From Christiangramia portivictoriae DSM 23547 (GTDB lineage: Bacteria; Bacteroidota; Bacteroidia; Flavobacteriales; Flavobacteriaceae), in assembly GCF_000423045.1 (NCBI RefSeq), contig NZ_AUHF01000001.1:992001-1056000 (forward strand): a stretch of 64,000 bases of DNA, read 5' to 3'. This document shows positions 42,943 through 51,462 of the stretch, in pieces. Numbering within the stretch: the first letter of the stretch is position 1; each line of letters begins with the position of its first letter. The notes beneath the pieces were generated by a model. The model was not told the DNA's origin. It made no database searches and saw only the letters and a list, made by a program, of their open reading frames with translations. Made by a program: the position numbers and the translations under genes.

Positions 42943-43944
42943 ATGTTTATTATAGCGGAAATAGCGCAGGCCCATGAAGGCAAAATTGAACTTGCTCATA
43001 AGTATATCGAAGAGTTGGGAAAGACTGGGGTGGATGCGGTAAAATTTCAGGTTCATATTGCCGAAGCAGAAAGCAGTGAATTTGAGCCCTTTCGAATTAA
43101 AATGCCTGGCCCAGATAAAAGCAGGTTTGACTATTGGAAGCGCATGGAATTCTCCCTTGAAAAGTGGAAGGAGCTAAAATTGCATTGTGATGAGGTAGGA
43201 GTGGAGTTTCTGGCTTCCCCATTTAGTAATGCCGCAGTAGATTTATTAGAGCAGTTGAAAGTTAAACGTTATAAGTTAGGTTCTGGCGAAGTGAGCAACT
43301 TTTTAATACTTAAAAAAATTTGTAATACCGGAAAGCCATTGATTTTATCTTCAGGTATGAGTTCTTTTGAAGAGCTGGATAGTACAGTGGATTTTTTAAA
43401 AGAACAGAAAGCGAAATTCTCTATTTTACAATGTACAACATCTTATCCCACTCAACCTGATCAATATGGACTTAATGTGATTAACGAATTGAAGAACAGG
43501 TATGATGTACCTATTGGATTTTCTGATCATTCAGCAAATATTGGAACTTGTATAGCCGCCGTAGCCCTTGGAGCGGAAATTATAGAGTTCCATGCAGTTC
43601 TCGATCGTAATTCAAACGGCCCGGATGCCACTTCTTCTTTAGAAATGGATGAGATCAAAGAGCTGGTGCAAGCAGTTAGAAACATTGAAATTGCCTTAGA
43701 AAATCCTATTGATAAAAGCGATAATTCAGATTATAAGGAACTGAAGAACATTTTTGAAAAATCACTGGCGGTAAATAAAGATCTCAAAAAAGGACATTTA
43801 CTAAAATTTGCAGATCTTGAGGCTAAAAAACCAAAAGGTTATGGGATCAATGCCCAAGATTTTGAAAATGTAATTGGTAAAAAAATCAAAAAAAATCTTA
43901 CAAAATGGGATTTTTTAATGGAAACTGATCTCGATTTAAACTAG
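42943..43944 (+). CDS. neuB: N-acetylneuraminate (nonulosonic acid) synthase
   Basis: The ATG at 42943 gives 333 residues starting MFIIAEIAQAHEGKIELAHK, the canonical NeuB opening; the frame is open further upstream inside the previous gene, but that part is not NeuB-like. The TIM-barrel part has VDAVKFQVHIAEAE, FLASPFSNAAVDLL, YKLGSGEVSNFLIL, LSSGMSSFEELD, LQCTTSYPT, GFSDHSANIG and the His of EIIEFHAVLDRN that binds the metal. Residues about 270-330 form the SAF/antifreeze-like domain (SLAVNKDLKKGHLLKFADLE). NeuB condenses PEP with a 2-acetamido hexose. Its partners neuA and neuC are about 32 kb away on the minus strand. Confidence 0.93.
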   Translation: MFIIAEIAQAHEGKIELAHKYIEELGKTGVDAVKFQVHIAEAESSEFEPFRIKMPGPDKSRFDYWKRMEFSLEKWKELKLHCDEVGVEFLASPFSNAAVDLLEQLKVKRYKLGSGEVSNFLILKKICNTGKPLILSSGMSSFEELDSTVDFLKEQKAKFSILQCTTSYPTQPDQYGLNVINELKNRYDVPIGFSDHSANIGTCIAAVALGAEIIEFHAVLDRNSNGPDATSSLEMDEIKELVQAVRNIEIALENPIDKSDNSDYKELKNIFEKSLAVNKDLKKGHLLKFADLEAKKPKGYGINAQDFENVIGKKIKKNLTKWDFLMETDLDLN

Positions 43945-43948
43945 CTCT

Positions 43949-44974
43949 ATGCCCAAACTACCTAAGGTAAAAGTATATTTTAATTCCACTCTTCATCATT
44001 TTAGCCAGCTTTTAGCCGGACTCGAATATCTCAGTACTAAAAATGAAATTGAATTAAAATATGCTCTGGATTTGGGCAAATATCCCATAGATATATTCAA
44101 AATTGAATATAATGGTTTAAAGCTTTTCTTCGATATGGCTGATAATAGCCGGATCTATGATAAGATTTACGAGGAATCTGATTTCTATGTTAAGAGGATG
44201 CTTTTAAAAACCGATTATAATAGTCGGAAAAGGCTTATCCCTTATGGGTTGTATTACCCTGTATACTTCAGAAATAGCTATTTGAAATATTTATTTCTGC
44301 AAAACAAAGACCTGGCTAAATATTCAATAAAATATTGGGCATGGGCATCTAAATTTTTAAAGATTAAGGATAGTATTGCTGTAAATGAAATATCTAAACT
44401 TGAGTCTGAGCCATCTCACTATGACAAAATTGTATTTAGAGCCAGGTTATGGAATCCCGATAATAACAAAGAGAATTGGAAGAAAAAGGAGAGAAAAGTT
44501 TTAAACGCTGAACGGATAGCTATAAACCGCATATTTACAGAGCAATTTGAAAATTCATTTAAAGGAGGAATTCTAAAAGATAACTATTCCGAAAAAATTT
44601 GCCCTGATATTCTACTTCCTGAAAAACACTATCACCGAAAAGTATATTTGGAAGAATTGAGGAATGCATCCATAGGAATAGCAAATCAGGGACTGGAGGA
44701 TAGTATAGGGGCTAAATTTGGTGAATACATTGCTAATTCAATGGCAATAGTTACCTCACCAATCGATAAATTTAAGTTACATGGAGATTTTGAGGAAAAT
44801 GTTCATTATTTGACCTATCATTCTTCTGAAGAATGTCTTCAATTAACCAAACGACTTTTTGAAAATGAACCGCTAAGAAAAGGTATGCAATTCGCTAATT
44901 TGGAGTATTATCAAAATTATTTACATCCGGCCAACAAAATGATGCATATTTTTAACCTGATTTCACGATCCTAA
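43949..44974 (+). CDS. Unrecognised GT-B-like protein next to neuB (sialyltransferase candidate)
   Basis: A 341-residue protein starting MPKLPKVKVYFNSTLHHFSQ. The C-terminal third, NASIGIANQGLEDSIGAKFG followed by EYIANSMAIVTSPI and ECLQLTKRLFENEP, reads like the donor-binding half of a GT-B transferase (a GExLANGxAVVxxP-like phrase). The N-terminal half contains KIVFRARLWNPDNNKENW with several charged residues. No family was recognised. Because it starts four bases after neuB, use of a nonulosonic acid donor is conceivable, but nothing in the sequence proves it. Confidence 0.5.
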   Translation: MPKLPKVKVYFNSTLHHFSQLLAGLEYLSTKNEIELKYALDLGKYPIDIFKIEYNGLKLFFDMADNSRIYDKIYEESDFYVKRMLLKTDYNSRKRLIPYGLYYPVYFRNSYLKYLFLQNKDLAKYSIKYWAWASKFLKIKDSIAVNEISKLESEPSHYDKIVFRARLWNPDNNKENWKKKERKVLNAERIAINRIFTEQFENSFKGGILKDNYSEKICPDILLPEKHYHRKVYLEELRNASIGIANQGLEDSIGAKFGEYIANSMAIVTSPIDKFKLHGDFEENVHYLTYHSSEECLQLTKRLFENEPLRKGMQFANLEYYQNYLHPANKMMHIFNLISRS

Positions 44975-44985
44975 ATCTCTGAAGA

Positions 44986-46560
44986 ATGCTAATAATCGTC
45001 CATGAAAACGGTATAAAAGTCAACAGGACAATATTAGATAAAAAAGAAATAGCATTTAAATATGCTAACCTTACAGATGAATTCTGGCATTTGGCAAAAG
45101 AATACTCTAATCATCTTATTGTATGGGTTGATATTAGGTTTTATGAAAACTTAAGTTATTTAGAATTACCGGGCATCTTTAAGCATAAACATATTATGGC
45201 ATCCTATCCTTTAAAAGAGCAATACTTTTCGCCTTGCATAGGGTATATTGATCAGTTGCCTTTTGTTAAACCAGATTATAGGGTGAAATATCCTACCTGG
45301 AGAATGAGTACCAATGCTGGGGGAATTTACGGGCACGTTGCCTTAAAATTTGAGGGATTGTTTAAAGGCTTTAGGGATTTTGGTTTTTTAATTAACGCCA
45401 TCGCAAAAATTGGTCAGCAAAACTCTCTTTTCTGTTACTCAGATCCAAGATTATTAAACAAAAAATATCAGGATTTCACAAAATTAAATCCACATGCTAC
45501 ATTAAAAGATCTTTTTCGGTTTACCTACCAGTTTTATAAAACCGAGTGGCTATTCGTTTTATTTTTTTGTTATATCAGGTACGAAAAGCGCTTTCCTATT
45601 TCAGCCTTTATTCTGGCTTTCTTCAGCAAAAAGTTATGGAACAAAAATTTAGAGTTAAGGTTTGATTTAGAGAATAAAGATGCGGAACGGCAAATTAATT
45701 CCCGCGAGAATACAGTTGATGTAATCATTCCCACGTTAAACAGAGCAACATACCTCAAGCAGGTTCTAAAAGATTTAGAAAAACAAACTTATAAACCAAC
45801 AAATGTTATCATTGTCGAACAGAACCCAGATATAGAAGCATCTTCTGAATTGAATGAAATCATTTCCCAGAAATGGACATTCTCAGTAATTCATAAATTT
45901 ATAAAGAGAACGGGTGCGTGTTTTGCGCGTAACCTAGCTTTAAATGAAGTGACTTCAAAATGGGTTTTTTTTGCAGATGACGATTTACGGTTGCCGGAAA
46001 CATTATTAGAGTCTGCGGTAATTGAAATACAAAGATTAAAAGTGAAAGCCTTGAATTTTAATTGCCTTCAGCCTGAAGGTAACACGGTATTTCAAAGGAT
46101 AAAGCAATGGGGCGCTTTTGCTTCAGGTAGTTCATTAGTAGCTGCCAAAGAAGCTAAAGAGTGTATCTATAGACCGGAATTTGAGAGAGGATTTGGAGAA
46201 GATACGGATTATGGTCTGCAATTAAGAAACAAAGGAATTGATATTATTTATCATCCGGATGTTCAAATAACGCATTTAAAGGCTCCACGCGGCGGGTTTC
46301 GGGAACAGGAGAAGTCACCCTGGATGGATCAAAAAATGCAACCCAAACCTTCCCCAACTATGATGCTCCTGGTAAAATGCCATTTTGATGAATATATGGC
46401 CAGAGGATACAAGGTCGCTTTATTTGTGAAGTATTATCAGCGTCAAAACATTAAAAATCCATTTGCCTACCTAAAAACGATGAGAAAAAGATGGAAGCTT
46501 AGCGAAAAATGGGCCGATCAAATCATTCAGCAGAGTAAAGTCTTATCTGATGAAGTATAG
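44986..46560 (+). CDS. GT2 glycosyltransferase with a 240-residue N-terminal extension
   Basis: A 524-residue protein. Residues about 1-235 have no recognised domain (MLIIVHENGIKVNRTILDKK, then SCIGYIDQ-like and PTWRMSTNAGGIYGHVALK segments) and end in a hydrophobic patch near 185-210 (WLFVLFFCYIRY and AFILAFFSKKLW). A complete GT2 domain follows: VDVIIPTLNRATYLKQVLKD, NVIIVEQNPD, RTGACFARNLALNEV, metal site FFADDDLRLPE and FGEDTDYGLQLRNKG. The hydrophobic patch may be a membrane contact. Its last 11 bases overlap the next GT2 gene. Confidence 0.78.
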   Translation: MLIIVHENGIKVNRTILDKKEIAFKYANLTDEFWHLAKEYSNHLIVWVDIRFYENLSYLELPGIFKHKHIMASYPLKEQYFSPCIGYIDQLPFVKPDYRVKYPTWRMSTNAGGIYGHVALKFEGLFKGFRDFGFLINAIAKIGQQNSLFCYSDPRLLNKKYQDFTKLNPHATLKDLFRFTYQFYKTEWLFVLFFCYIRYEKRFPISAFILAFFSKKLWNKNLELRFDLENKDAERQINSRENTVDVIIPTLNRATYLKQVLKDLEKQTYKPTNVIIVEQNPDIEASSELNEIISQKWTFSVIHKFIKRTGACFARNLALNEVTSKWVFFADDDLRLPETLLESAVIEIQRLKVKALNFNCLQPEGNTVFQRIKQWGAFASGSSLVAAKEAKECIYRPEFERGFGEDTDYGLQLRNKGIDIIYHPDVQITHLKAPRGGFREQEKSPWMDQKMQPKPSPTMMLLVKCHFDEYMARGYKVALFVKYYQRQNIKNPFAYLKTMRKRWKLSEKWADQIIQQSKVLSDEV

Positions 46561-47587
46561 TCTTATTATTTGTACCTACAACAGAGCAGAATCTTTGATT
46601 CGGCTTTTAAAATCCATAAAAAACCAGGAGCATTATCCAGATGAGGTTTTAATCATAGACGGGTCTGAAGGTGATGAAACTAAAACGGCTTTACTAAACA
46701 GTACCTACAAAAATATTAGTTATCATCAGGTTGATAATGAAAATCGAGGTTTAACTAAACAACGAAATATCGGGATTGAGTATGCTCATAAACAAAGCGA
46801 AATAATTTGTTTTTTAGATGATGATATTATCGTTACAAAGGGATATTTCAAAAATTTAATAGATACTTTTGATACAAATCCAGATGCCATGGGAGTCGGA
46901 GGTGCGATAATAAATGAAGGGGTTTGGAGTAAAATCGAAAAGGATTCGGAGAAAAAGTTCGAAAAATATTACAGAGATGGTTATGTTAGAAGTCTGGGCG
47001 CTAGAAATGTACTCAGAAAGAAATTAGGATTGCTTAGTGCAAAACCTCCGGGCATAATGCCGAAATTCTCAAACGGATTTTCCATTGGATTTTATCCGCC
47101 AAATGATAAAATTCATAAAGTTGATTATTTTATGGGTGGTGTGTCAGCTTACAGAAAATCTCTGTTTGATAGTATCAGCTTTTCGGAATATTTTATTGGA
47201 TACGGTTTATATGAAGATATGGAATTTTGTCTTCGTGCTTCAAGAATCGGGAGTTTGTATATTAATACATCAGCGCAGGTTTATCATCTTCATGAAGAAG
47301 CTGGCAGACCAGACTATTATAAGTATGGTAAAATGGTGGTTGAGAACGGATGGATTGTTTGGAAAATAAAATATCCCAAACCTGACATTACATCAGTCAT
47401 CAAATGGAACGCGATCGTATTCATATTGGCTTGCATACGGTTAAAGAATGGACTGGTAGATCGTGAAAAAGGTGCTGTTCAGGATGCAATGGGCCGTTTT
47501 TCAGCTTGGTTCAAAATGACTTATAGAAAACCGCAGTATTCCGAAAAAAAAGGAAGAAGCTCCAAATTTGAAAATTCATTTATATGA
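46550..47587 (+). CDS. Glycosyltransferase family 2
   Basis: A 345-residue GT2 enzyme beginning MKYSLIICTYNRAESLIRLL, with VLIIDGSEGDETK, NRGLTKQRNIGIEYAHKQSE and metal site CFLDDDIIVTKGYF. VDYFMGGVSAYRKSLFD and YGLYEDMEFCLRASRIGSLY form the acceptor side with a likely catalytic Glu-Asp. A hydrophobic stretch near 285-300 could be a membrane-contact helix. It shares the general layout of the GT2 domain upstream and overlaps it by 11 bases; its stop overlaps the next start (ATGA). Confidence 0.86.
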   Translation: MKYSLIICTYNRAESLIRLLKSIKNQEHYPDEVLIIDGSEGDETKTALLNSTYKNISYHQVDNENRGLTKQRNIGIEYAHKQSEIICFLDDDIIVTKGYFKNLIDTFDTNPDAMGVGGAIINEGVWSKIEKDSEKKFEKYYRDGYVRSLGARNVLRKKLGLLSAKPPGIMPKFSNGFSIGFYPPNDKIHKVDYFMGGVSAYRKSLFDSISFSEYFIGYGLYEDMEFCLRASRIGSLYINTSAQVYHLHEEAGRPDYYKYGKMVVENGWIVWKIKYPKPDITSVIKWNAIVFILACIRLKNGLVDREKGAVQDAMGRFSAWFKMTYRKPQYSEKKGRSSKFENSFI

Positions 47588-49434
47588 AATTTTTGATGAC
47601 ATCTAAAAGTTTAACAAATTTCAGTGAAGGGAATTTTCCATTTAAATTGCACAAAGGAGAAATAGGAGATTTTCACTATTTGATTGAGGATCCCAAAGAA
47701 TTACTCGAGGCCAACGGGATAAGCTTTTTTATTGACGGCTATATTAGAGATTTAAATCTTCCGGCTGAAAATATCAACAATCACCATAGTAATTGTTCTT
47801 ATGAAATATCCAAAGACTGGCCTTTGCCGGCAAATATAACAGGTTCATTTTCTGCAGTAATTTTTAATAATAAAAATCGTGAATTAATATTTTGTAACGA
47901 TTTAATAGGTGTTTATCCTTTATATTATTTAATTATGGAAGGGGAGTTGTTTGTATCCAATAGCATTATTCTTATGGCTTTGGTATCAACCTGTGAGCTT
48001 GATGATGTCGGGATAGTTCAGAGATCTATTGGACCGGAATACTCTAACTTTGGCTCCAGAACAATCTTGAGAAATTGCAAAAGATTATTACCAGGAGAAT
48101 ATATTGTTTGTAAAGGGAAAAAAATAATTGAGCGAAAGTTTGATAATTCGCTTTATCAAAGTATTTCTGAACCAGATCAGAATCATAATTTACATTTCGA
48201 ATATTGGGAAGCATTCAAAAAGGAGGTGAAATATACTCTAATTGATTTTGCAGAAATAAACCTTGCGTTAAGCGGTGGGCTGGATAGTAGGTTGTTACTT
48301 GGAGCTATACCCGATGACCACAAGGTCAAATGTTTAACGTACGGAGCAAATGATTACTACGAGACTAAAGTGGCTAAGGGACTGGCAAGAAAAACTCGCT
48401 CTGAATTTAAAAATTTTTCAGACTTAGATCTGTATTTTCCTTCCTTAGAAATCCTGGAAAAATACCACTCAAATTCAGAGGCAGTATTAGTCTGCTCATG
48501 GCTGGAAATTCTGGAAAATATAAAACTGGAGGATAGAGAGCCAATTTTACTTGGTGATATGACTGAGGCACTGGCCGGTAGAAATATCAAAGCTTTTTCC
48601 AGTAGAGCGTTCAGACAACAGAACTTTTTTAAATATCATTTTTTTAAGCGTGATTATAATTTTGAAAAATCGACAAAAGAGAAGTATGAGCAATGGTTGC
48701 AAAGCATTACTCACCATTATGACCGCTGGTATACGAAAGATAGAGTAAATAGATTTGAAGTAGAAACAGAGCGAGAGGACTTAGTTCAGGGCCTTCATCA
48801 TGACCTCAATGAAATTTTTTCCAGAATAAAAGCTCATCATCTCCCGTATGTTGAGTTGTATGACGAATTATTTATGTGGTATACCCATTCCAGAATTCCT
48901 ATGGGTAGCCAAATTTTAATTTGTAATAGGGATTTTTATTCGTACTGTCCCCCTATGTCTATACAAGTGCTGAGAATGACAAGTAATATTCATCCAAATT
49001 TAAGGCTCGGTAATAGATTCTTGAATAAATTATTCCGGTTAAAAGATTTGAAAAGCTTAAACACTGTCCCAACAAGTCAGGCACCATTAGTTCCACAATA
49101 TTTTCCAGGTCTCTTTAAAATGCCCATATGGGGCATCAGGTCTAAAATGGATCATTACTTAATAAATCGCCTGGTGAAAAGTAAAAACCCGAGAAAAAGA
49201 TATCGACTTTTTAAATCTTTAAACTGGCCTTTGATTTATCAGAATAAAAATTTAGATAAGCATATTGATCAATACTTTGAATCGAATCATTTAGGAGAAG
49301 GGCAGTATAATTATATTAAAAACAGAGCTCAACAAAGAAAGGATCTTCTACAGTGGCCGTTTGGGAATAATGAGATAATAAGTAATGCCAGCCTAAATAC
49401 AGAGATTAATATTATTGATAAGTACCGTCACTAA
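47584..49434 (+). CDS. Asparagine-synthase-like protein lacking the glutaminase nucleophile
   Basis: A 616-residue AsnB homologue. The N-terminal ~165 residues still resemble a degenerate glutaminase fold (NITGSFSAVIFNNKNRELIF and DLIGVYPLYYLI), but the protein begins MKFLMTSKS, with no Cys at position 2 and no RHRGPD motif, so it should not hydrolyse glutamine. The synthetase domain is intact at the PP-loop, LALSGGLDSRLLLG (SGGLDS at 230-235), and later PILLGDMTEALAGR replaces the usual GxGxDE motif. It may adenylate a carboxylate and couple it to ammonia or an amine. It is translationally coupled to the GT2 gene. Substrate unknown. Confidence 0.75.
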   Translation: MKFLMTSKSLTNFSEGNFPFKLHKGEIGDFHYLIEDPKELLEANGISFFIDGYIRDLNLPAENINNHHSNCSYEISKDWPLPANITGSFSAVIFNNKNRELIFCNDLIGVYPLYYLIMEGELFVSNSIILMALVSTCELDDVGIVQRSIGPEYSNFGSRTILRNCKRLLPGEYIVCKGKKIIERKFDNSLYQSISEPDQNHNLHFEYWEAFKKEVKYTLIDFAEINLALSGGLDSRLLLGAIPDDHKVKCLTYGANDYYETKVAKGLARKTRSEFKNFSDLDLYFPSLEILEKYHSNSEAVLVCSWLEILENIKLEDREPILLGDMTEALAGRNIKAFSSRAFRQQNFFKYHFFKRDYNFEKSTKEKYEQWLQSITHHYDRWYTKDRVNRFEVETEREDLVQGLHHDLNEIFSRIKAHHLPYVELYDELFMWYTHSRIPMGSQILICNRDFYSYCPPMSIQVLRMTSNIHPNLRLGNRFLNKLFRLKDLKSLNTVPTSQAPLVPQYFPGLFKMPIWGIRSKMDHYLINRLVKSKNPRKRYRLFKSLNWPLIYQNKNLDKHIDQYFESNHLGEGQYNYIKNRAQQRKDLLQWPFGNNEIISNASLNTEINIIDKYRH

Positions 49435-49511
49435 CTTGGAATGTTTAATTTTACTAAAATTGAAGTTTTTGGATTAGGATAAGATCAATTTAAAAAGGCC
49501 CTAAAGAAGAA

Positions 49512-50324
49512 GTGAAAGATTCAGAAGACTTAAAAGAAGTCAATATAAGGCAGAAGGAGTTTTATAATTCGAAGAAAAAAAATCGTATTACCAAACTTTG
49601 GTATGCCTTGCGTAATGGAGCTCTTCAGGATGCGAGGAAAAATCTTGGATTGGAGAGACAGATAAAAGGCTTGCATTTATCCTGGTTTGGAGATCTTTCC
49701 AATAAGAAAGTACTCGATCTGGGTTGTTACGCGGGCAATTCTTTATCCATGCATTTGGCTGCTAATGCAAAAGAATATGTGGCTATTGATCTAAGTGAAT
49801 TGGGAATTTCGAGATTACGAAGAAAACTGGATCAGCTTCCATCAAAAAATACAAAAGCACTGACAATAGATTTTTTTTCGGATGAATTTACTGACGCCAA
49901 TTTTGATCTCATTTATGCCTTTGGAGTGCTTCATCATTTCAGGAACACTGAAAAATTAATCGAAAGGTTAAAAGAAAAGCTTACAAAAAATGGAGAAATC
50001 ATCTCCTATGATCCATTGAAAACTAGCTTTCCCATAAAGATAGCGAGAGGAATTTACAGACCTTTTCAGAGTGATAAGGATTGGGAGTGGCCGTTTTCCC
50101 GTGATACTTACGAATCTTATAATAAACATTTTAGAATAAAGGATCGCCGAGCCATTTTAGGTAGAGCCAAATATTTCTTTTTAATAAAACTCCTTCCTTT
50201 CTCAAATTTGAAAAAGGATAAGATTTTAAGAAAATGGCATAAATCTGACTGGGATAAATCCAGAACGGATGATGCCAAGATGTTTGGCTGTATGCATTTA
50301 ACGTTGTGGATGCAAACACGGTAA
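49512..50324 (+). CDS. SAM-dependent methyltransferase, type 11
   Basis: A 270-residue protein from a GTG start at 49512 (MKDSEDLKEVNIRQ). Motif I is KKVLDLGCYAGNSLSMHLA (about residues 66-84), followed by YVAIDLSELGISRL, DLIYAFGVLHHF and NGEIISYDP, all typical of Methyltransf_11/25 small-molecule methyltransferases. In this setting a sugar or a polyprenyl-linked glycan is the probable substrate. The 77-base gap upstream contains no TAnnTTTG box that I can see. It precedes a GT4 gene by 25 bases. Confidence 0.82.
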   Translation: MKDSEDLKEVNIRQKEFYNSKKKNRITKLWYALRNGALQDARKNLGLERQIKGLHLSWFGDLSNKKVLDLGCYAGNSLSMHLAANAKEYVAIDLSELGISRLRRKLDQLPSKNTKALTIDFFSDEFTDANFDLIYAFGVLHHFRNTEKLIERLKEKLTKNGEIISYDPLKTSFPIKIARGIYRPFQSDKDWEWPFSRDTYESYNKHFRIKDRRAILGRAKYFFLIKLLPFSNLKKDKILRKWHKSDWDKSRTDDAKMFGCMHLTLWMQTR

Positions 50325-50349
50325 CTGAATTTTTTAGTTCATCAAAATT

Positions 50350-51462
50350 ATGATAACCCAGTTCGCTATTTTCACGCACGTAGAGCATTATCAATCCGGC
50401 AAGGATCTTTTAGCCTATGAACCTTATGTTCGAGAGATGAACATTTGGATCAAATTTGTCGAATCGGTGACTATTGTAGCGCCTCAGGTTGGAGATCGAA
50501 AGCCGGTCGATACTGTTTATAATCATTCTCAGATTCATTTTGAAAAAATCCCCTCCATCAATTTTCAAAGTATTCCGAAGATTTTTAAAAGTTTTTTTGC
50601 TTTACCAATAATATTTTTCAAAATTTTCAAAACCATGTATAAGTCAGATCATATTCATATTAGGTGCCCTGGGAATATAGGTCTGCTTGCGGCAATTGCC
50701 CAGATTTTTTTTCCTTCTAAATCAAAGACAGTTAAATACGCGGGAAATTGGGATCCTCAATCGCGACAACCTTTGAGTTATCGATTTCAAAAGTGGCTTC
50801 TAAATAACACCTTTTTTTCCAAAAATATAAAGGTTTTAATTTATGGTAATTGGCCGAACCAAAGTATTAACGTTCATTCTTTTTTTACGGCTAGTTTTAG
50901 TAACAGCGACATAGTTCGAATCAATAAGAATTTGTCTATTCCAATCCGTTTTTTGTTTGTCGGTACTTTTTCGAGCGGAAAGCAGCCTTTAGAGGCTATT
51001 AAGCTGTGCAAATTACTTTCAAACAGGGGCGTACCTCTAAAATTGGAATTTTACGGTGAGGGCGAAGAATTAGTAATGATGAAAAATTTTATTAAGCAAG
51101 AAAATCTATCTCACCTTGTAGAAATCAATCAATTCTTACCGCTCACTGAATTAAAAAGAAGATATATAGATTCCCATTTTCTTCTCTTACCTTCCAAATC
51201 TGAGGGCTGGCCTAAGGTTGTAGCTGAGGCCATGTTTTTTGGATGTGTTCCGATTGTCACGAACATCTCTTGTATTCCTTGGATGCTGGATGCAGGTAAA
51301 AGAGGAATTATACTAGATTCAAATTTCGAAAATTCTATTGAAAAGATTATAGAAATTATAAAAAGTGAATCAATATATCTTCAAGTAAGTAAGGAAGCGC
51401 AAATTTTTTCTAATAAATATACGCTAGAGAGATTTGAAGAAGAAATATTAGCCCTATTATGA
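50350..51462 (+). CDS. Glycosyltransferase family 4
   Basis: A 370-residue GT-B protein. N-terminal half: MITQFAIFTHVEHYQSGKDL, SDHIHIRCPGNIGLLAAIAQ and VKYAGNWDPQSRQPLSYR. Donor half: RFLFVGTFSSGKQPLEAIKL, LEFYGEGEELVMMKNFI and the EX7E region SKSEGWPKVVAEAMFFGCVP. The order and spacing are those of retaining GT4 enzymes. From here to about 53.8 kb the DNA becomes notably AT-rich. The stop overlaps the next start (ATGA). Confidence 0.85.
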   Translation: MITQFAIFTHVEHYQSGKDLLAYEPYVREMNIWIKFVESVTIVAPQVGDRKPVDTVYNHSQIHFEKIPSINFQSIPKIFKSFFALPIIFFKIFKTMYKSDHIHIRCPGNIGLLAAIAQIFFPSKSKTVKYAGNWDPQSRQPLSYRFQKWLLNNTFFSKNIKVLIYGNWPNQSINVHSFFTASFSNSDIVRINKNLSIPIRFLFVGTFSSGKQPLEAIKLCKLLSNRGVPLKLEFYGEGEELVMMKNFIKQENLSHLVEINQFLPLTELKRRYIDSHFLLLPSKSEGWPKVVAEAMFFGCVPIVTNISCIPWMLDAGKRGIILDSNFENSIEKIIEIIKSESIYLQVSKEAQIFSNKYTLERFEEEILALL

